Positions 15,201 through 30,200 of a DNA stretch of 64,000 nt are shown in pieces. Within the stretch, counting starts at the first letter, position 1; each line of letters starts with the position of its first letter. This DNA comes from Phoronis australis (lineage: Eukaryota; Phoronida; Phoronidae). Where the stretch lies: the NCBI GenBank assembly GCA_002633005.1, contig NMRA01000035.1, forward strand, positions 126,001 to 190,000. The letters are read 5' to 3'. The notes below the pieces were generated by a model. It saw nothing but the letters and a program-made list of their open reading frames with translations, did not search any database and was not told where the DNA came from. Position numbers and translations under genes: made by a program.

Positions 15201-18200
15201 CATTGTTGGTCTAATCTCTGTCAAGCAGATGTGATGTTGAGCAATAGAGAGTTATTGGTCACCAGGTTGTTCCTGGGAGATGTATTTTCATCAAGCCAGC
15301 AGACTAGAAACATCCTGTGTCGTTAATTATGTGGTGCATATGTATTCCCATAGACAGGACAGACTAGTTAAAGCTGCATATTGTCCGATTAGCTGGCTAA
15401 GAATCCGAAAATCGAATTAAGCCTTATAAAATTGGTCTGTTAACATTCCTTACAGAGACAAGATTCTAGTTTCTTTAACAATTAGAACATCAAAACCAAC
15501 AGCGACTTGAGAAAATTCTTCATTTAATCGCGATTGGCCAACCCAAAAATGGAGCGTGTATGCATTGCCTGCGATTCGACAACGTAATACAAGATTGGAC
15601 GACCGTGGAAAGTTTTTAAACCCCCAACATTGACAGCTAAACACGGACAATAATGCAGCTTTGTGCAGTTCACACTGCACAATGACAAACCACAGTAAAC
15701 TGCAGGGAGGAGGTTTGTGTACAGGTGTGAGCAGCGCCAGACATCCTCAGATGTCTGCTGCAAGCTAGTCTCATCTCTATTAATAGATAAAACAGTAATT
15801 AGACATCCAGCAAAACCACATACCCTGCACCAAGCTTCCAGGGCTATTGGAAAGGCATTGACGTTATGTCTTCGCAAATACGAACAACGATTGTCCAAAT
15901 TGTCATTTTCCACTTTCAAAGGCTTGAAATGCTCAAAATTTTGTCACGTGGCTGTTCATCACAGCTACGCAGCACAAACTATGAAAATGGTGAAGTGTTC
16001 TAATTATTTCCAGTTTATTAATGACAGACATTTTGATGAATTGAAAATCCAGGGTTTAGTTTTGAGCAACTTTAACTGTTTTTTTTTCAAGAAAATCATT
16101 TAAAGTCTTGTTTTATAGGCCCTCATGCAAAAGTGGAGAATCTAAAAAATAATTGGTAATAGCATACTGTAGAACAGAATATGAAGCAAAGAATCTGTAC
16201 ATTTCATATGAATTTGATCTGCCATTTCTGAAGTTGGCAAATTTGGACATTTTACCGTAATATTAATATTGCCCATTAACTTGCAATAGAAATGCTGCCA
16301 TACAATACGAGAAACTCTGTATCTTTCCTTCCAAAATGGCTTGGTACTCTTCATAAGCATCAAAGTCTTATGCTTAACACTATAGAATTTCAAACACGAA
16401 GTTGCTCAGATTGCCAATATAAACCAGCGAATAAACACATGAAAACGAGCAATACAGGAAAACTACCAAAGTATTCTAACACAATTCTTCAGGATTTACT
16501 AGCAGACAGAACACGTATGCCCATCCATCAGTGTTATGTCAGTTGGAAGATGAAAGAATTTCAGAAACTACCAGGCCTGCATAATTAATGCCTGTGAAAA
16601 GATTGCATGTTCTTGAGGCTGATGCTGTACATTAACCAGAAACCCCACACATCCGAGGTACATCAATCTCCTGAGTGCATCAGATCAATTCATAGTAGTG
16701 CCCAATAAATATGGAGCCCCAAGATGTCGTTGTGTTCATTACCAAAGAATGCATCAAGAGCTAACACAGAGAGGTACAGGAGAGGGGCAGGGGTAGAAGG
16801 ACAGGGGATGGGGGTAAGTTGACAGAGGGAGAGGGAGAGAGATATAGGGATAGAGAAGGGGGCAGAGGTAGACGGCAGAGAGATAGAGATGGGCACGGAA
16901 AAAGGAGCACGGGGAGATGGGCACAGGAAGAGGGGCACGGGGAAATTGGCGAATGGAGATGGGCACAGAGAGAAGGGTGGTGGTTATGGAGGTTGTGTGG
17001 TTGTTTCATTCACCGGTCACTGAACCAACATGGCGAGCTGTTCATTATTCCTAAAGATTTTGATGACTCAATGGTGACTCCAAACTGACAAGCAATAATC
17101 CTGGTCAGCAGCCTAAATTCCTCAAGAGAGATTACCATCTTCATTCACATGGACCCATGTGCTTCTTTGTCTAGACAACAAATAAGCAATTAGGAAAATC
17201 CTAAGTTAATAATCTTAACAAAATCATGGCTTAAAAATAAACCAGATGTCAGAACAATCAAGACTCCAGGAAAGAATTGGAACAAAACGAGACCGTGAAC
17301 CAATGCAAGTACAGCAATTTCAGACAAAATTTATTTAAATGCAAAAAAGGTTGAAAAATGGAAATTCTTTTGAAACAGAAAGGTTTCCCTAGCTAACTCA
17401 AAGTTATTTTTGAGATTTGAGCAAAAGGTAATCAAAGACCATGATATCACAAAAACCATACTCATAGTATTAGTACAGGTTAGTCAATCAGAAACAATCA
17501 AGTCACAATTGGAATTGGCATCACTGACCTTTCCCTTGAGCTTCTTAAACATCCTGTAATTCCTTCAACAGTCACACCCTCACACAGACAGAACTGGCAG
17601 ATTTCGAAATGATGGCGAAATAAATCCAAAAAAGTGAAAATCTGCAAGTCAAAAATCTAGAGTCTCCATGAAGGCCCTGGAGACCAGGTTTTACTCTCAG
17701 TGCAAAATGGCTGTTTAGGGCGGGAGAAGTTCTTGGTTGAACAACACAGGACAGAAATATACCCACAACAGCGCGCTCTGTGTTGGTAAGTCTGTCTCTC
17801 ATTGGTGTACTATTTCAAAACAGCAGCTCAGGGCTGGTATTCCTTATTGGGAGAGCACAGGATGCCATGCTGTGATGATTGACAGATGGGGTGGAGGCAG
17901 CTGGAAACAATGCTGCCACCTAATGTTGCCAAGCGGAAGCACTGGCCAAGAATCAATTCAGCTCAGCAAAGGCGACACCGAACGTTATGCAAATCTGAAA
18001 ACTCAGCAATCCCATAAGAATCACAGCATACGATAAGACAGCCTGGCAGTACTAATTCCAGAGCTTCCTGGAAGTTGTTCTCACAAACTACTCATTCTAC
18101 GCCACATTATTTGACATTGAGATTCAATCAACAATGACAATTGACACTTGTACACCACAATGTAGATAAAATGGAGAACTATGCGCTGTCTCAGAACACA

Positions 18201-21200
18201 GAACTGTGATGACTGCCAACAACAGCGACTGTGTGGCTAGAAAATCAATGAAATCGTCTGGTAGATCGAATCAAGATTCCTGAGAGAGCAAACACGCAAT
18301 TCTGGCTAGAACACCTTAATATCATGAGTAAAAGCATGAGCAAGCTGTGTTTTGGTATGTCAGCCTATTAAGTTTTAATGGCAATTCCTATTAACTGGAT
18401 ACGTTTGAAAGTGTGGTAAACGTCAATAGGAAGCTGGCGAGATCAAATCTGGAAGTGAGCGCAGAGGTTGGATAATGAATGTAAAATAAATAGGGTGATT
18501 AATTTTACCGATTTAATGAAAGAAAAAATACAGGCAGTGGAAAGTGGTAAGTTTATTTAAAAGCTACCCAATGCTATTGCGTCATTTCTATGAGTAAACT
18601 AGACATAAATAGGCAAAAGTCAGTTCCGTTCTTCACGGATGAAATCATTTTGTTAAACAAGTTCTAGATGTAATTGTTGACTGGTTCACGGACAGAGACT
18701 CAATCTTTACAATAGCAAGTAACTGTTACATCTAATGAAACTTCTAAACAGGGCAGAATTTATAAATAGCTTTTCACTTGCCCATAAAAATGCTCAAATT
18801 TTAATGTAATGGGCTTGGGAGCCCATCTGACAATTTCAAAACCTAAAATTACAAAAATCAATAAAACTTTATTATTTTAGTAACAATGTCCATACAAGTC
18901 CAAAAACGTGGCATGTTATACTCCCACACACAGAAAGTCAGTTTACAAATTGCTTTCTGAACATCCTCATATGACCAGGCAAGTGCAGTCAGTGAGATGA
19001 TCAATATATCAACCTAACCAGTGAGTAACGCCACCTATCTACAGAACACTAAACCAAAAGTTACAGGCTGAAAGCAAAGACAGTGAAGATGATGTGATAC
19101 CACAGCAATGTCCATTTTGTCAGTGCTACTGGTACTATGTCACATCCAAAATAATTATAATGCAAAACTTTTTGTAGGTGTTCTGACACTTGAACATAAA
19201 CATCATATTTAATTATGGTCAAATCACCCCAATTTTCGGACACATGATAGACAAGCAAAATTTATTTTTATTTTTTTCATCAAAGAAAAGTAGAACCAAC
19301 TAAATCCATTATTCTCCAAATTCTATATCTTAGCTACCACCGGACATGTTTTGAGAAATAATTAGCATTCACAACAATGCTAGAAATCAGAAAAATTAAA
19401 AAAATCAGTTTCATTTGACATATTTTTTTTCAAAATTTGCAAGATTTTACTCAAAAACCTACAGCAACCACAGTTTTGTCACTGCACGTGAGTGAATACA
19501 GTTCTAAATATGGCACATCAACAACTATGACCATCTCGCTGAATTTAAAACTCCAAAAACATATCTGAGAAACGCCGAGCTCTTGATTACAAAATAATCA
19601 AACAACATTGTAATGTCATGTCTTGGGTTGGTGGCGGGGTGAATCTTATGGTTTCAATTTTCGTAATTATACATAGATGAGTGCGATATCAAATGCAAAA
19701 AAAACAGCTGAGGTACAAAAAATATTAGGATCAAATTAGTCATTAATATTTCACTACGGTAAAAACATTATTTTGTAACCTGCTATTATCCTTCAGTTTC
19801 CAACTGTCGATCTGTCAATTACCTTGCCACTGCACTGACACAGTTTGAGATTAATGTCTGAAGGCAATTAAGGCCCAGCTCCAATCAAATCAAACTAAAT
19901 TGCCAATATCCTTGGCTATTCTTCAATAATGCAGGCTAAAGTTCCTGACAAGATGTCATAATACGTAAATTAAGGCAAGACTCAAAGACAGACAAAAAAA
20001 GAAACTGCGGCCAAAAACAATGACAAATCAGATAATGTGTTTGCTTAAAGCAAAAATTGCCCACACAGCACAAGACAAAGACTACAATGCCATATGGTTT
20101 TGCAATCTAACTTTGCACAGTTTAAACCAATAGTTCTAAACAATGGGTGTGCAAAACAGCTCAAGAAAGAAGAAAAAGTCAAACCATTCTGCAGCATCCA
20201 AAGGTGTACCTGTAATCACAGAACAACAAGGACCAACCACTAGACAGGGTCACTTATTAATAAAAACTACAACAGATTTGATTATTTTTCAAATATTACC
20301 TAAAGTTTGTCCGTATTTTTAAAAGAAAATTGAAACTACCATAATGTAAGGCATGCAACTGTTCATAATAAGCTAAATCTTGGGAGTGGAAGTCACGTCT
20401 GTAGTGGAGTGCTCCAGCAGTGTGTAGCCTAACACCAAAAAGACACTTTTGGCAGCAACAAATACTAACAATTAAGAGTGATTTACAAATAGAAACAGTG
20501 ACTTAAGATGAAACACCAGGATGTCACATAATGATGTTGCAGTCTGGCCTCATAATTTTGAAGGTGCCAAGAGGTTTTAAATGAGTAGGACCAAGGTTAA
20601 ACTCCTTCAATCATGAACTGAAATAATGCATGATAGACAAACCCCAGGTGAACCTGAAGACCACTGGCAACAGACAGTTCACCACCAACAGGTTCTATAA
20701 ATAGACAACCTAGTGATTCCTGCCACATGATATCATGAACAAACAACTTTGAGTAGTAGATGTGTGTCTGAGGAGGATGCGGAAAAAATCGCTACAATCC
20801 ACCTATTTCCCTTTTTGAGTTCCCCAAAGAGCCTGTGTAAGCCAAAGAATGGCGCCCATTCATTAAGACTTTGGTATGGGATTATCTTCAGCTTAGTCTG
20901 CGTCCGGTATTAGCACTCAGAGACGATGATAGGAACAGCGACTTGCCGGGATGTGCTTTTGAACCCATTACAAATTTATTGAACTCCTATTTTGATAAAG
21001 CACGCAAATTCCAAACTTATGCCTTTAAAATCACTTACGATAACGACATCAATGTTAAAAATCCTGAACTGGATATCAAGTTTGCAGTGAAAATATAGCT
21101 GCAAAAAGCAATCAATAAACTCCACTAGGTATTAATCATCAATCAAATAAAGTCATGAAAGCTAACTAGTCATAAAAAATCCTAAGTGATCTCCACATCA

Positions 21201-24200
21201 TTGAGAGTTTTGCAAAAAGATGACGTAGCCCTTGGTTATGTGCAAAATCTAAAACAAGTTTACTGCCTCCTCAAGACAACCGAGAGGCACTCACTATAGG
21301 GACCAGATTTCGATGCAATCAGCACATTACTCAATATTTAATCCTGGCTTTCTTACCAAAAACTTACAATACAGTGTTCTCACCAGGTTTTTGAGACTCT
21401 GCACTCAAAATTTGACCCCAGGGCTCAATTTTCAATTATAATTATTATTTACATTGTCATATCAGTGAATTTTGACTACAGAGCTGTGCTTACATTTAGA
21501 AATGACAAAAACATGCTCAACAGTTCCTATGCAGTCACACCACATTTAACCTTGTGAAAACAGGAATACAGTAAGTTTCCTTCAATTCGAACAAACCTAA
21601 TGGCCAAAATTTTTCTCATTTTTTAAAAGTTCAATTTGTTGTCATGTTTGTTGATGAGAGTCGTACTTCATAGCATTTTCAAATAATTAAGTTATAGAGC
21701 TTGGAATGCTCAAAGAGGAAAATTTTCAAGGCGATGCATCATTCCACAAATAAACAGGCTTGTGTGATAGATTTTCTCTTTTTTGCAAAATTTAACTGAA
21801 ATAAACAATTTGCACGAATAAAGTCAAAAGAATGATAAAAAAGACATGAAAAAGAGAAAACTGGAAATCAAGTAAGAGGAAATTGAAGCCAAAAAAGAGA
21901 AAATCCTCTCACAAGAGGAAAATTCCAAGCCCTGAAGTTATCTTGTCTTTTTGTTTGAAATTTTCATTTAAATAAAATTTTACTGTTCTGCCATATTACA
22001 TTCTAATTTGAAGAAAGTTTACTGTAACTTAGGTGTGTAAGTGGAACTATTGATGGATTTATAGAGACTACAAATAAGAATAGACACAAATCAATGAGAG
22101 GTCTTTCAAGAAACTTCTCGGAGACTTATAGAATTATCTTCCTCCTTGAGGTGAAACAAAGGACAGACAGCAGTGACATTAACTTCATGGAAAAATCCCC
22201 AATCAATTATCCTGTGATTTAAATCATACTATACATGCATACAACTGAAGTCTTCATCCACATTCATCTTCTAAGGGTGACATTTTGATGTGTGCTAATT
22301 CTTTACTTATGTAGCTCACAATATGGCTGACAAATGAAATTATGTTTTGTCAAATGTATCCACAAAATCAGGATTAAAGGCAAATTTATTCTATTACTAC
22401 CATGGTTTGTAATGTGTAGGTCTCATAAAAACATGGAAATTTTTCCAATATTTGTAGTAAAGCAAAAATGACAATTTCAGCAATTGTTTGTGTGCGATAT
22501 TAGTGGAGTATTACGGTACACAGAAAAGTTGACTTGCACAGACTCTAGAACTATGTCGTCGCCATAGATACTCAAACAATGCAAAATGTCCAGGTTTCTG
22601 TCAGTTGTTGTTGAAGCTTCATAGTTTTCACCTCAAACTAAGTCCACCAGAGCGACAAGATTGTGACAGCTGGAATGCACAACAGCTTTTCCTCACAAAC
22701 TGCAGCAAGGACGACTAGGTAACATCTCATACCAAGACAGTCTAACATCCTGACAGTTAATAAGATGCACGAAACTCCAGAATAAAGGTAGTGTGATCTA
22801 CTGCTTTGCTTTAATGCATGGCAATATCTGGAGTAGACTTGAATGATCTTGCGTATTCACGAGTTAAAAAATGTGTCTCATAATATTCTTGATCCCAATA
22901 GGATTCTATTTCGGAGTTAAATGAGATTGGTCAACACCTAAAATTGCAATGGTGCATGTACACAATGCCTGTGATAATGGAAATAGACTGGTATCACATT
23001 AAGGAACATCATTAGACTGATTTTATGGCAGTAAAAGGCTTAAGGCAACTTCTGTTTTTGAGCCAGCTAAACGGGGTAAAATGCAGCTTTAAATAAAGGA
23101 ACTCTTTTCCCAGTTCACCAACAAAAATTGTTTATAGATTTTTTCCGACACATTCATTTATCAGTTTATGACAGTCGTTAAGTGTGATTAAGTCGTCGCG
23201 GTCAAATAAACTATAATTACATTTTTAATACATTAAAACACACCAATGAGCTTGGACACAGATTACTTTTCAGCTACAACCACGGGTGGTAATCCTCTAG
23301 GAACTTTGCTTCATATCAAGATGGATAGTCTTCACAAAACAGAAATAATCTTAGGATTGCATCACTCATCGTTGGCACAAAACTTCCCTTGACACTGACT
23401 GCACTTGCTTAACTGGGCCAACAGGCACAAGAAAATTGAACTGCAGTCACAGGCCAACAGGCACAAGAAAATTGAACTGCAGTCACAGGCCAACAGGCAC
23501 AAGAAAATTGAGCTGCAATCACAGGCCAACAGGCACAAGAAAATTGAGCCTTAATTATGCCTTATTTTGACTTGAATAATAATCATTGCATTCAGATTCT
23601 AACACAAGGACAATGCAGAGAAGGGCAATTCTTCCCTATTTCACACAAAGTAAAATACGTTTCAGCTATGTAGGAGGTGTGTGGAAATAATGGAAATGCA
23701 AGATTTTGCAGGTAAGGGGTCTGCAAAGTTAGAAGCCGGAAATTGCCTGTGTGCGAAATTTCGGATTTAGGTTCATTTCTAGACCGTAATAACTGTATGC
23801 AGTTCCCGCTGATACAATTGTTGACTTTCAGTGGTAAGGTGGCATAATTTGGACTGTTAAGCAGATCAGTGACTAATGTTAGCCTCGGCAAACTTTTATG
23901 CCAAAGAAACACGCATTCCAATGGTCTGCTGATGCCAGGACTTCTGCATGGCGTGAATTTGTTTACATCAGCATGAAAAGATGTGCTGGAGTCTTGTTTG
24001 TTGATTAACAACAAGGTTTGCAGCATGATTTGATGTCCAGGTCTCTCTTTTAGTTGCAGGAGGTTGGTGTGTGCTTGTGTCTTACAGGAGACAAATTAGT
24101 TGGACATGAGCAACAGGCTTAGCAGTGTCACATTCTATTGACATAGTGCAAAGAGTGGGAAGTATGATTTCTGAATACAAGAATCACGGCTGTTGCCTGT

Positions 24201-27200
24201 GTTACTGGTATACGGAATTTCAGAAATTCAGCGATTGTAAATTTCAGCGGTGTGCAAAATGGGAGGAACTTTCAACTGCCATTGAAGAGCATTATGTGAA
24301 AAAAGACGGACAATAAATTTGTTTCACAAATAATTTTGAGGGTGCAAAATGAGCGGAGGTTCAAAATAGTGGAAGAATTACTGTAACTGATCAAAACAAC
24401 AATGGTTGAGGTCAAACACATTCTGCATGAAAATTTATAGATCCAAATTGTGAATTTATGTGATTGGTTTGCAGTTAAGCCATTTAGACTAACCACAAAT
24501 CGTCAACAGCCACGGTTTTCTAAAAAAGATTCCTGCAGTAAAATGTTCAAACATATTTAACAACTAAGATAATTAATGATTCAGAACTTTTAACCCCATT
24601 TGTGTGTTACGGTAACAATTCTTCAGTTTAGGAAAAAATTCAGTAGACAGGTGACATCTCGTTTTGTCCAATTTCTCAACAAAAATAACTTTTCAGCTTT
24701 TAGCCATTGTCTATATGCCAAACAACATTAGGTAAAATTTTGAGCATTTGCAACAATGTGGTAAGCCTCTGAAAAATAGAAATACGGCAATTTTAGTAAT
24801 TAATATTTTTGTCTTAAATTGAACAATTAGAAACATTGGATTGATATTCAGAATAGTTTCTCTTACACTGCAAAAACTGAAGAAACCAACTAAATAATAA
24901 TAAAATTGACATGTTCGATGTCACTTTTTCCACTCATGCTGGTTCCAGGCAAGTGGAAAAAAAACAAAAGGAAATAAAATTGGGCAATGCTTAACTGGAT
25001 TACCAGCCGCATTATAGTAGGGAAGGTTAGTCCAATGTTACATAAAACATGTAGCTTGTTAAGCAAAGCAGTTGACTAACTTCCCCGGGCTGAAGAGACT
25101 GAATCGATTGGACACAGCTTTGCCATCTTCACTTGATTAGAAAAATCGCATTATCTTTGAAGAAGCCACAGAATAACTTCTGCAGCTACTGACTATTTAG
25201 ACTCTTCAGATTCCAGTCAGAAGCTGTTTGAACAGAAAGAATATCGATAAGACAATCAAAGATGACTTAACACGCTCCGTATTCCAACGACCGTCTTAAT
25301 TACACCGCCTGATTTAGCCAATCAAACTGCGTGAGCTCGCAGGACTGGTGAAATGTGAATGGACTGCGACGAAATTCCAAGGGGAACATTGAGGGTCTAC
25401 AGACGACAGTACAGTACACGTCACAACTATTCACAGACAATGAAGTGGAATTCCCCGTCATGGCACCTGCACGGAAGTGAAAGTGTCAGAGTAGTCGTCC
25501 CATGTGACTGAGAATGAATCAAGAGGAATAAAAGAGGAAAGTTGGTGGATGATCAATTCCGTAATCAGAATTTCACTGTCGTTAAAGTTATTACCAGTCA
25601 TAGCTGTTGCTCACAAAATTAGCCGTAATTACAAAGAAATGGAAATTTGTCGTACTGTATTGTAACGCTGAGTTTTGTCAGTACATAGTTGCATTCAGTA
25701 CATGAACAAATTTTTCATTGCATGAAAAATAATAAACTATCTTTTCCTAGCCTCCCACATTGAGCTCAAGAAACACAACTGTCATAAATTTTTTCCAATT
25801 TAGGACACAGCATGGCAGATTCTTTTTGAAAAAGATAAGTTGCTCCAAATAAACGCTTTACCTTCAATGCCACAGTTGCCATCAAACAATTTTATTAAAA
25901 ATTGTGGACAATTATAATGATATCAAACTCTGGAAAACGAGAAAAGGTGAATTTTGACAATGATATGAAAAAAGTAAAAAGAAAAAAATGATTATTTTTG
26001 TCCGAAATTGGTAATATTCACTGTGACCATTTCCATGAATTTCCTGAATTTTTGTCTCAAACGCGTATTTACTTTTCCCCAAAATACAAGCCCCCATTCG
26101 TGCAGAGTTCTCCCCAACTGAGAAGAGTACACGCGTCAGAAATGCGAATGTGCCGGCATTGTGCAGCAGTTGACATTCTGTGTAGTACAAAAAGCACTAG
26201 CAGTTGTACTATTTTTAGGTGCAAATTTACCTGCCATGTTACCCATAGTACTTCAGACGATGTCATTTTTCCAAACAGGTCATAATTTTCACACAGCTCG
26301 CGGGCCAGTCAACCGTGTCATAAGTGTCATCAAACAGGACAACGCAGCACATTAAAGCAAGTTGTGGATAACGCTGCTGATGCATCCAAAGATACCAAAC
26401 CTTCATCCACAACATCCCTCACAAAGGATTCTGGATCAACTAGTATTCAAAAATTAACACAGAGGTACACTATCCCCCTTCATAAAAAATGTCAACGTCG
26501 TGCAGGGCCCTTAATTGTTTACCTGAGGAGAAGGTGCCTGTGCCTTCAGTAGGGAGTAAAAATTCTGGTCTTAAATGTGCTGGAAGGTCAGTGTTGTAGT
26601 GGTAAAATTAGAGGTAAGTAGGCGCCCAAAGCCCACCGTATCGCCTTGAGCATTGAACGTAACTTAATTAAAGTGTGTAAGCGTTACGTTCAAATGGCAA
26701 AAGGTGGTTGGCTGTGCCTACATGCGCCTATGCCTCACTACAGCATTGTGGAAGGTGAACAAAAATGGGATGACCAACCACATGAACTGTAGCTGCAAAT
26801 ATGAGACCTAAGCCATTTATCACTTCTGCAACAAACAATGCTGAGAGATCAGCTAAACAAGACCAAACAGAATACCACTAACCTGAACACCAGGAACAAA
26901 CAACTCAAATTTTGTTTGCACGAATACTTACTCGTTTAATTCGAATCAGCGTTGACATGATCAGAACTGAGAAATCAAAAGCACATCACTGAGTGCAGCA
27001 CCTCTGTGCAGCACAAAACTCTCTTCTCTCTCCCCTGTGCAGCACAAAACTCTTCTCTCGTCCCTGTGCAGCACAGCACCCTGTCTTCTGACCACCACTG
27101 CCACTAGCACCAGTCTTGAGGGTTGATGAACCCAATCACATCAACAGACAGACCAACAAATGACCAGTCTTGTATCAACCCATGGCCCTGCGCTGATTAG

Positions 27201-30200
27201 CAACCTGCTGTAGGCTGAACAAGGATCATATTTACATTGGCTACATCACAAGGCTCCACTTTGTTTAGATGGCCTGCTCAATCAAAGGGATAGAATGACT
27301 ACCACTTGTATGCACAGAGATGTGCTCTCTCTCCCTCTCTCTCCCTCTCTCTCTCTCTCAAGTCCCTCAGTCTCAGCAATTAACTCATATCCAGCTGCCC
27401 TTTCCTGGTTAAATTCTGTTCAGGATGAAGGAATTGCTCTAATGAGGCAGGTCCCTCCTCTAAGAAGCCACCACAATTAAACAAGAACACACTCCGTCAG
27501 CATCGTCCTCGCATAAGCAGCTTTCAACACTGTTGCTTGATAACTGAACACGTAATACCAGCGATTAATAATAATCACACTTCTTACACGCATCTCCTCT
27601 CAATGGTTCGTCTTAGCCTTACCGACAGCCGCGAGACCACATTGAGAAAGGCAAACCTCTCCAATTAACCGCGCTTGCTGATCAATAGACTAATAGGTAA
27701 TAGTTGTGAATTTCGTTATTAACTACATTTATTCCCCATCCAGATGATTGGATTTTCAATCAGTCTTCTACAAGTGAACGGTTGTCAATAACAATTGGTG
27801 AACAACTCTCTTCATTCTCACGACGTCTCCCTCCGGAATTATTGCGGAGCACTGAGGCCTCGGTACACGCACCACCTTTGCCAGTAACTACAAGGCTATC
27901 ACGTGAATGACCGCACACTCAATCAAATATCCTTAACACAAGTGCACGGATTAAAATGCATGAAAGCCAATAGTGTCTTGAAGTGACAGTCACCAATGTA
28001 ACTACATCAGTGTAAACACGAAATTGGATTAAATTGTAGAACCGCCATATTAGGTATATCCTGTCAATACCATTGTGAATCCAAACGAAAAAAGTAGTTT
28101 CAACTCTCTTTGCATTAAGACTTTAATTGTTCTTTACTTTTAAGTAATAATAATAATAATAATATCTAGCCATACCCTACAAACTATTTGAGTAGAAGTA
28201 CATTTATTGACCATTAGGAAAAGGAATTAATATTAAGGGTCTATGTTAATGTTTATCAACATGCTGGCACATGCAACACAAATGAAATTTGTAATGGAAT
28301 TTTATGCAAAAAAGAATTGCAAGAAATTAAAGTAGACGATTTGTGAACAGAATTGTTTTTCGGTTTTAATGCCATGCATTAAACGGCTTAATTCAATGTT
28401 GCCATCATGTCTTAATCATGTCATTTTTTTCGTTGAGTCGTAAATACTCTCACTGTCTAGAGTCATCTCTAATATATTTCATCTGTCTTAGTTAATTTTT
28501 ACCATTATTTGTCATTTAGTTATTGTCTTAATTATCAACCTGTTTTAATTGTATCTTTGTTACGTATATTTCATTGTTGTTTTATTACTTCATTGTATTA
28601 TATTACTGTTTTTCTTGTTGAGGGCCCTCTTGGAAAGCAGTGCTATCACTGAAGAGGCCACCCTCATTTTAAATATCACAATAATAAATAAATAAATAAA
28701 TAAATATGACGGTCTGAGATCTATTAAAGAAAAATCTGCACCTCAACAGACATCAGTGATTTCTAAATATGGACAAAAATCTGAGTTCCATTAGCATTGG
28801 ATGATCTTAGGACAACCCTCTGTGTCTCACAATTATCGTAATGATAGGAATAAAAAATCAACGGCGCTAATCCATGTGGCATAGAAATTGATAAGACAGG
28901 TCTAAGTGGTGTTTTGCCTGGAACACGATCAAAGCATCGATTTCCGTTATTTGTTATTCTACTTCCGTGAGAAGACCTCAGAATGGTTATACGGACAGTT
29001 TGTTAGTCGTGTTATGTGGCCATGATCCAACTACTTCGGTATTTTGTGCCTAGAGCCCCATTGAATGTTGCAGAAAATGTTCCTCAGAAAGCAATTGTAT
29101 GTAAGGAACTTCTTCGATAAATGACCACATCACAACCTCTTGCTATATGGCACATCATGGTTTACTCATCACGGTATTATGTAACACACAAAGTTATGTA
29201 GCGGGCAACCCAGCGCAGAGTAACATCATATACTCATAGGTAAAATGTAGTCATCTGGTCAGTACCTAGCTCGAAGAACAAAAAAATTGTGTTTTGCCAT
29301 CATGACACTGCGACTACCTTATATACCATGGTTTGGAACAAACGTCTGACCGAACAAGCTGAACTGATTTGCATTATAACATGATAAAATTCCAATGAAA
29401 ATTATTATATCAAATTTTCAACAATGCAAATACTCATCAAAATCTAGATAGATTCAACAACTAAATATACAGACTATACTATAATATTTCCTGCGTGCAG
29501 TGAACATTCATTCGCGACCATGAATCATTCAAATTCAATGTTACTGAGACACTGTTATGCTACGGCTAACCTAAGAAAATAACAAAAAAATCTAAATTTT
29601 CGCTGGCAAACCAACGTTTTAAAATTCAAAGAACTAGTGATGATTAGAAACAAGAAATGACTTCCTGTCAAAGACAGGAATCCAGTAATGCAGTTTGGTT
29701 CAAAAGTGCGTCGACATTGATCCACTGTTTCAGTCTCATTGATCACGTCTTCTCATATTATACTAACTATCACTCATGCAATAATACAATTACATCTTAT
29801 CGAAAAGTCTTATTGAGGCCATGTCATAGAGTTATGAATACCGTCCAATTTAGACCATGACATGTGAAAAACTTTGCAGTGAAGCAATGAGACATCAGTA
29901 GCCAAACATGATCATGAGAGCGAAATCCGAAGAAGGGTCGACTATCTCTCTGTAAATATTACATATAACTCATTGTGAACAAAACTACTACTGGCTCAGA
30001 TTAATCACCCATGGGAAGGTCATTGGTTTTTATGTATTGTGAATTGTGTCTGGATTTTTTTGTCATGTGCAAATAGGGGAGAGGGTGAATAAACATTTCA
30101 TTACTTGGGTACTAAATTCCTAACATGAATAAGTTAAGTCACCAAATATTTGCCATCCGTACTCAAATGTTCCCCGTAAGCTGTAAAAGTTACTCCAGAG

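Noticed and set aside
15524-16103. Long overlapping frames on both strands (131 and 128 codons)
   Set aside because: Mirror frames over the same bases with no family signature; most likely chance openness.
16690-17088. Several overlapping frames rich in Pro/Ser/Leu or Arg/Gly/Glu
   Set aside because: They come from the polypurine tract and exist on both strands in several frames, as expected of low-complexity DNA.
23592-24026. 144-codon minus-strand frame, the longest in the window
   Set aside because: No recognisable domain, no repeat of a known family, low-complexity-free but composition like neighbouring non-coding frames; no splice partners or conservation evidence.
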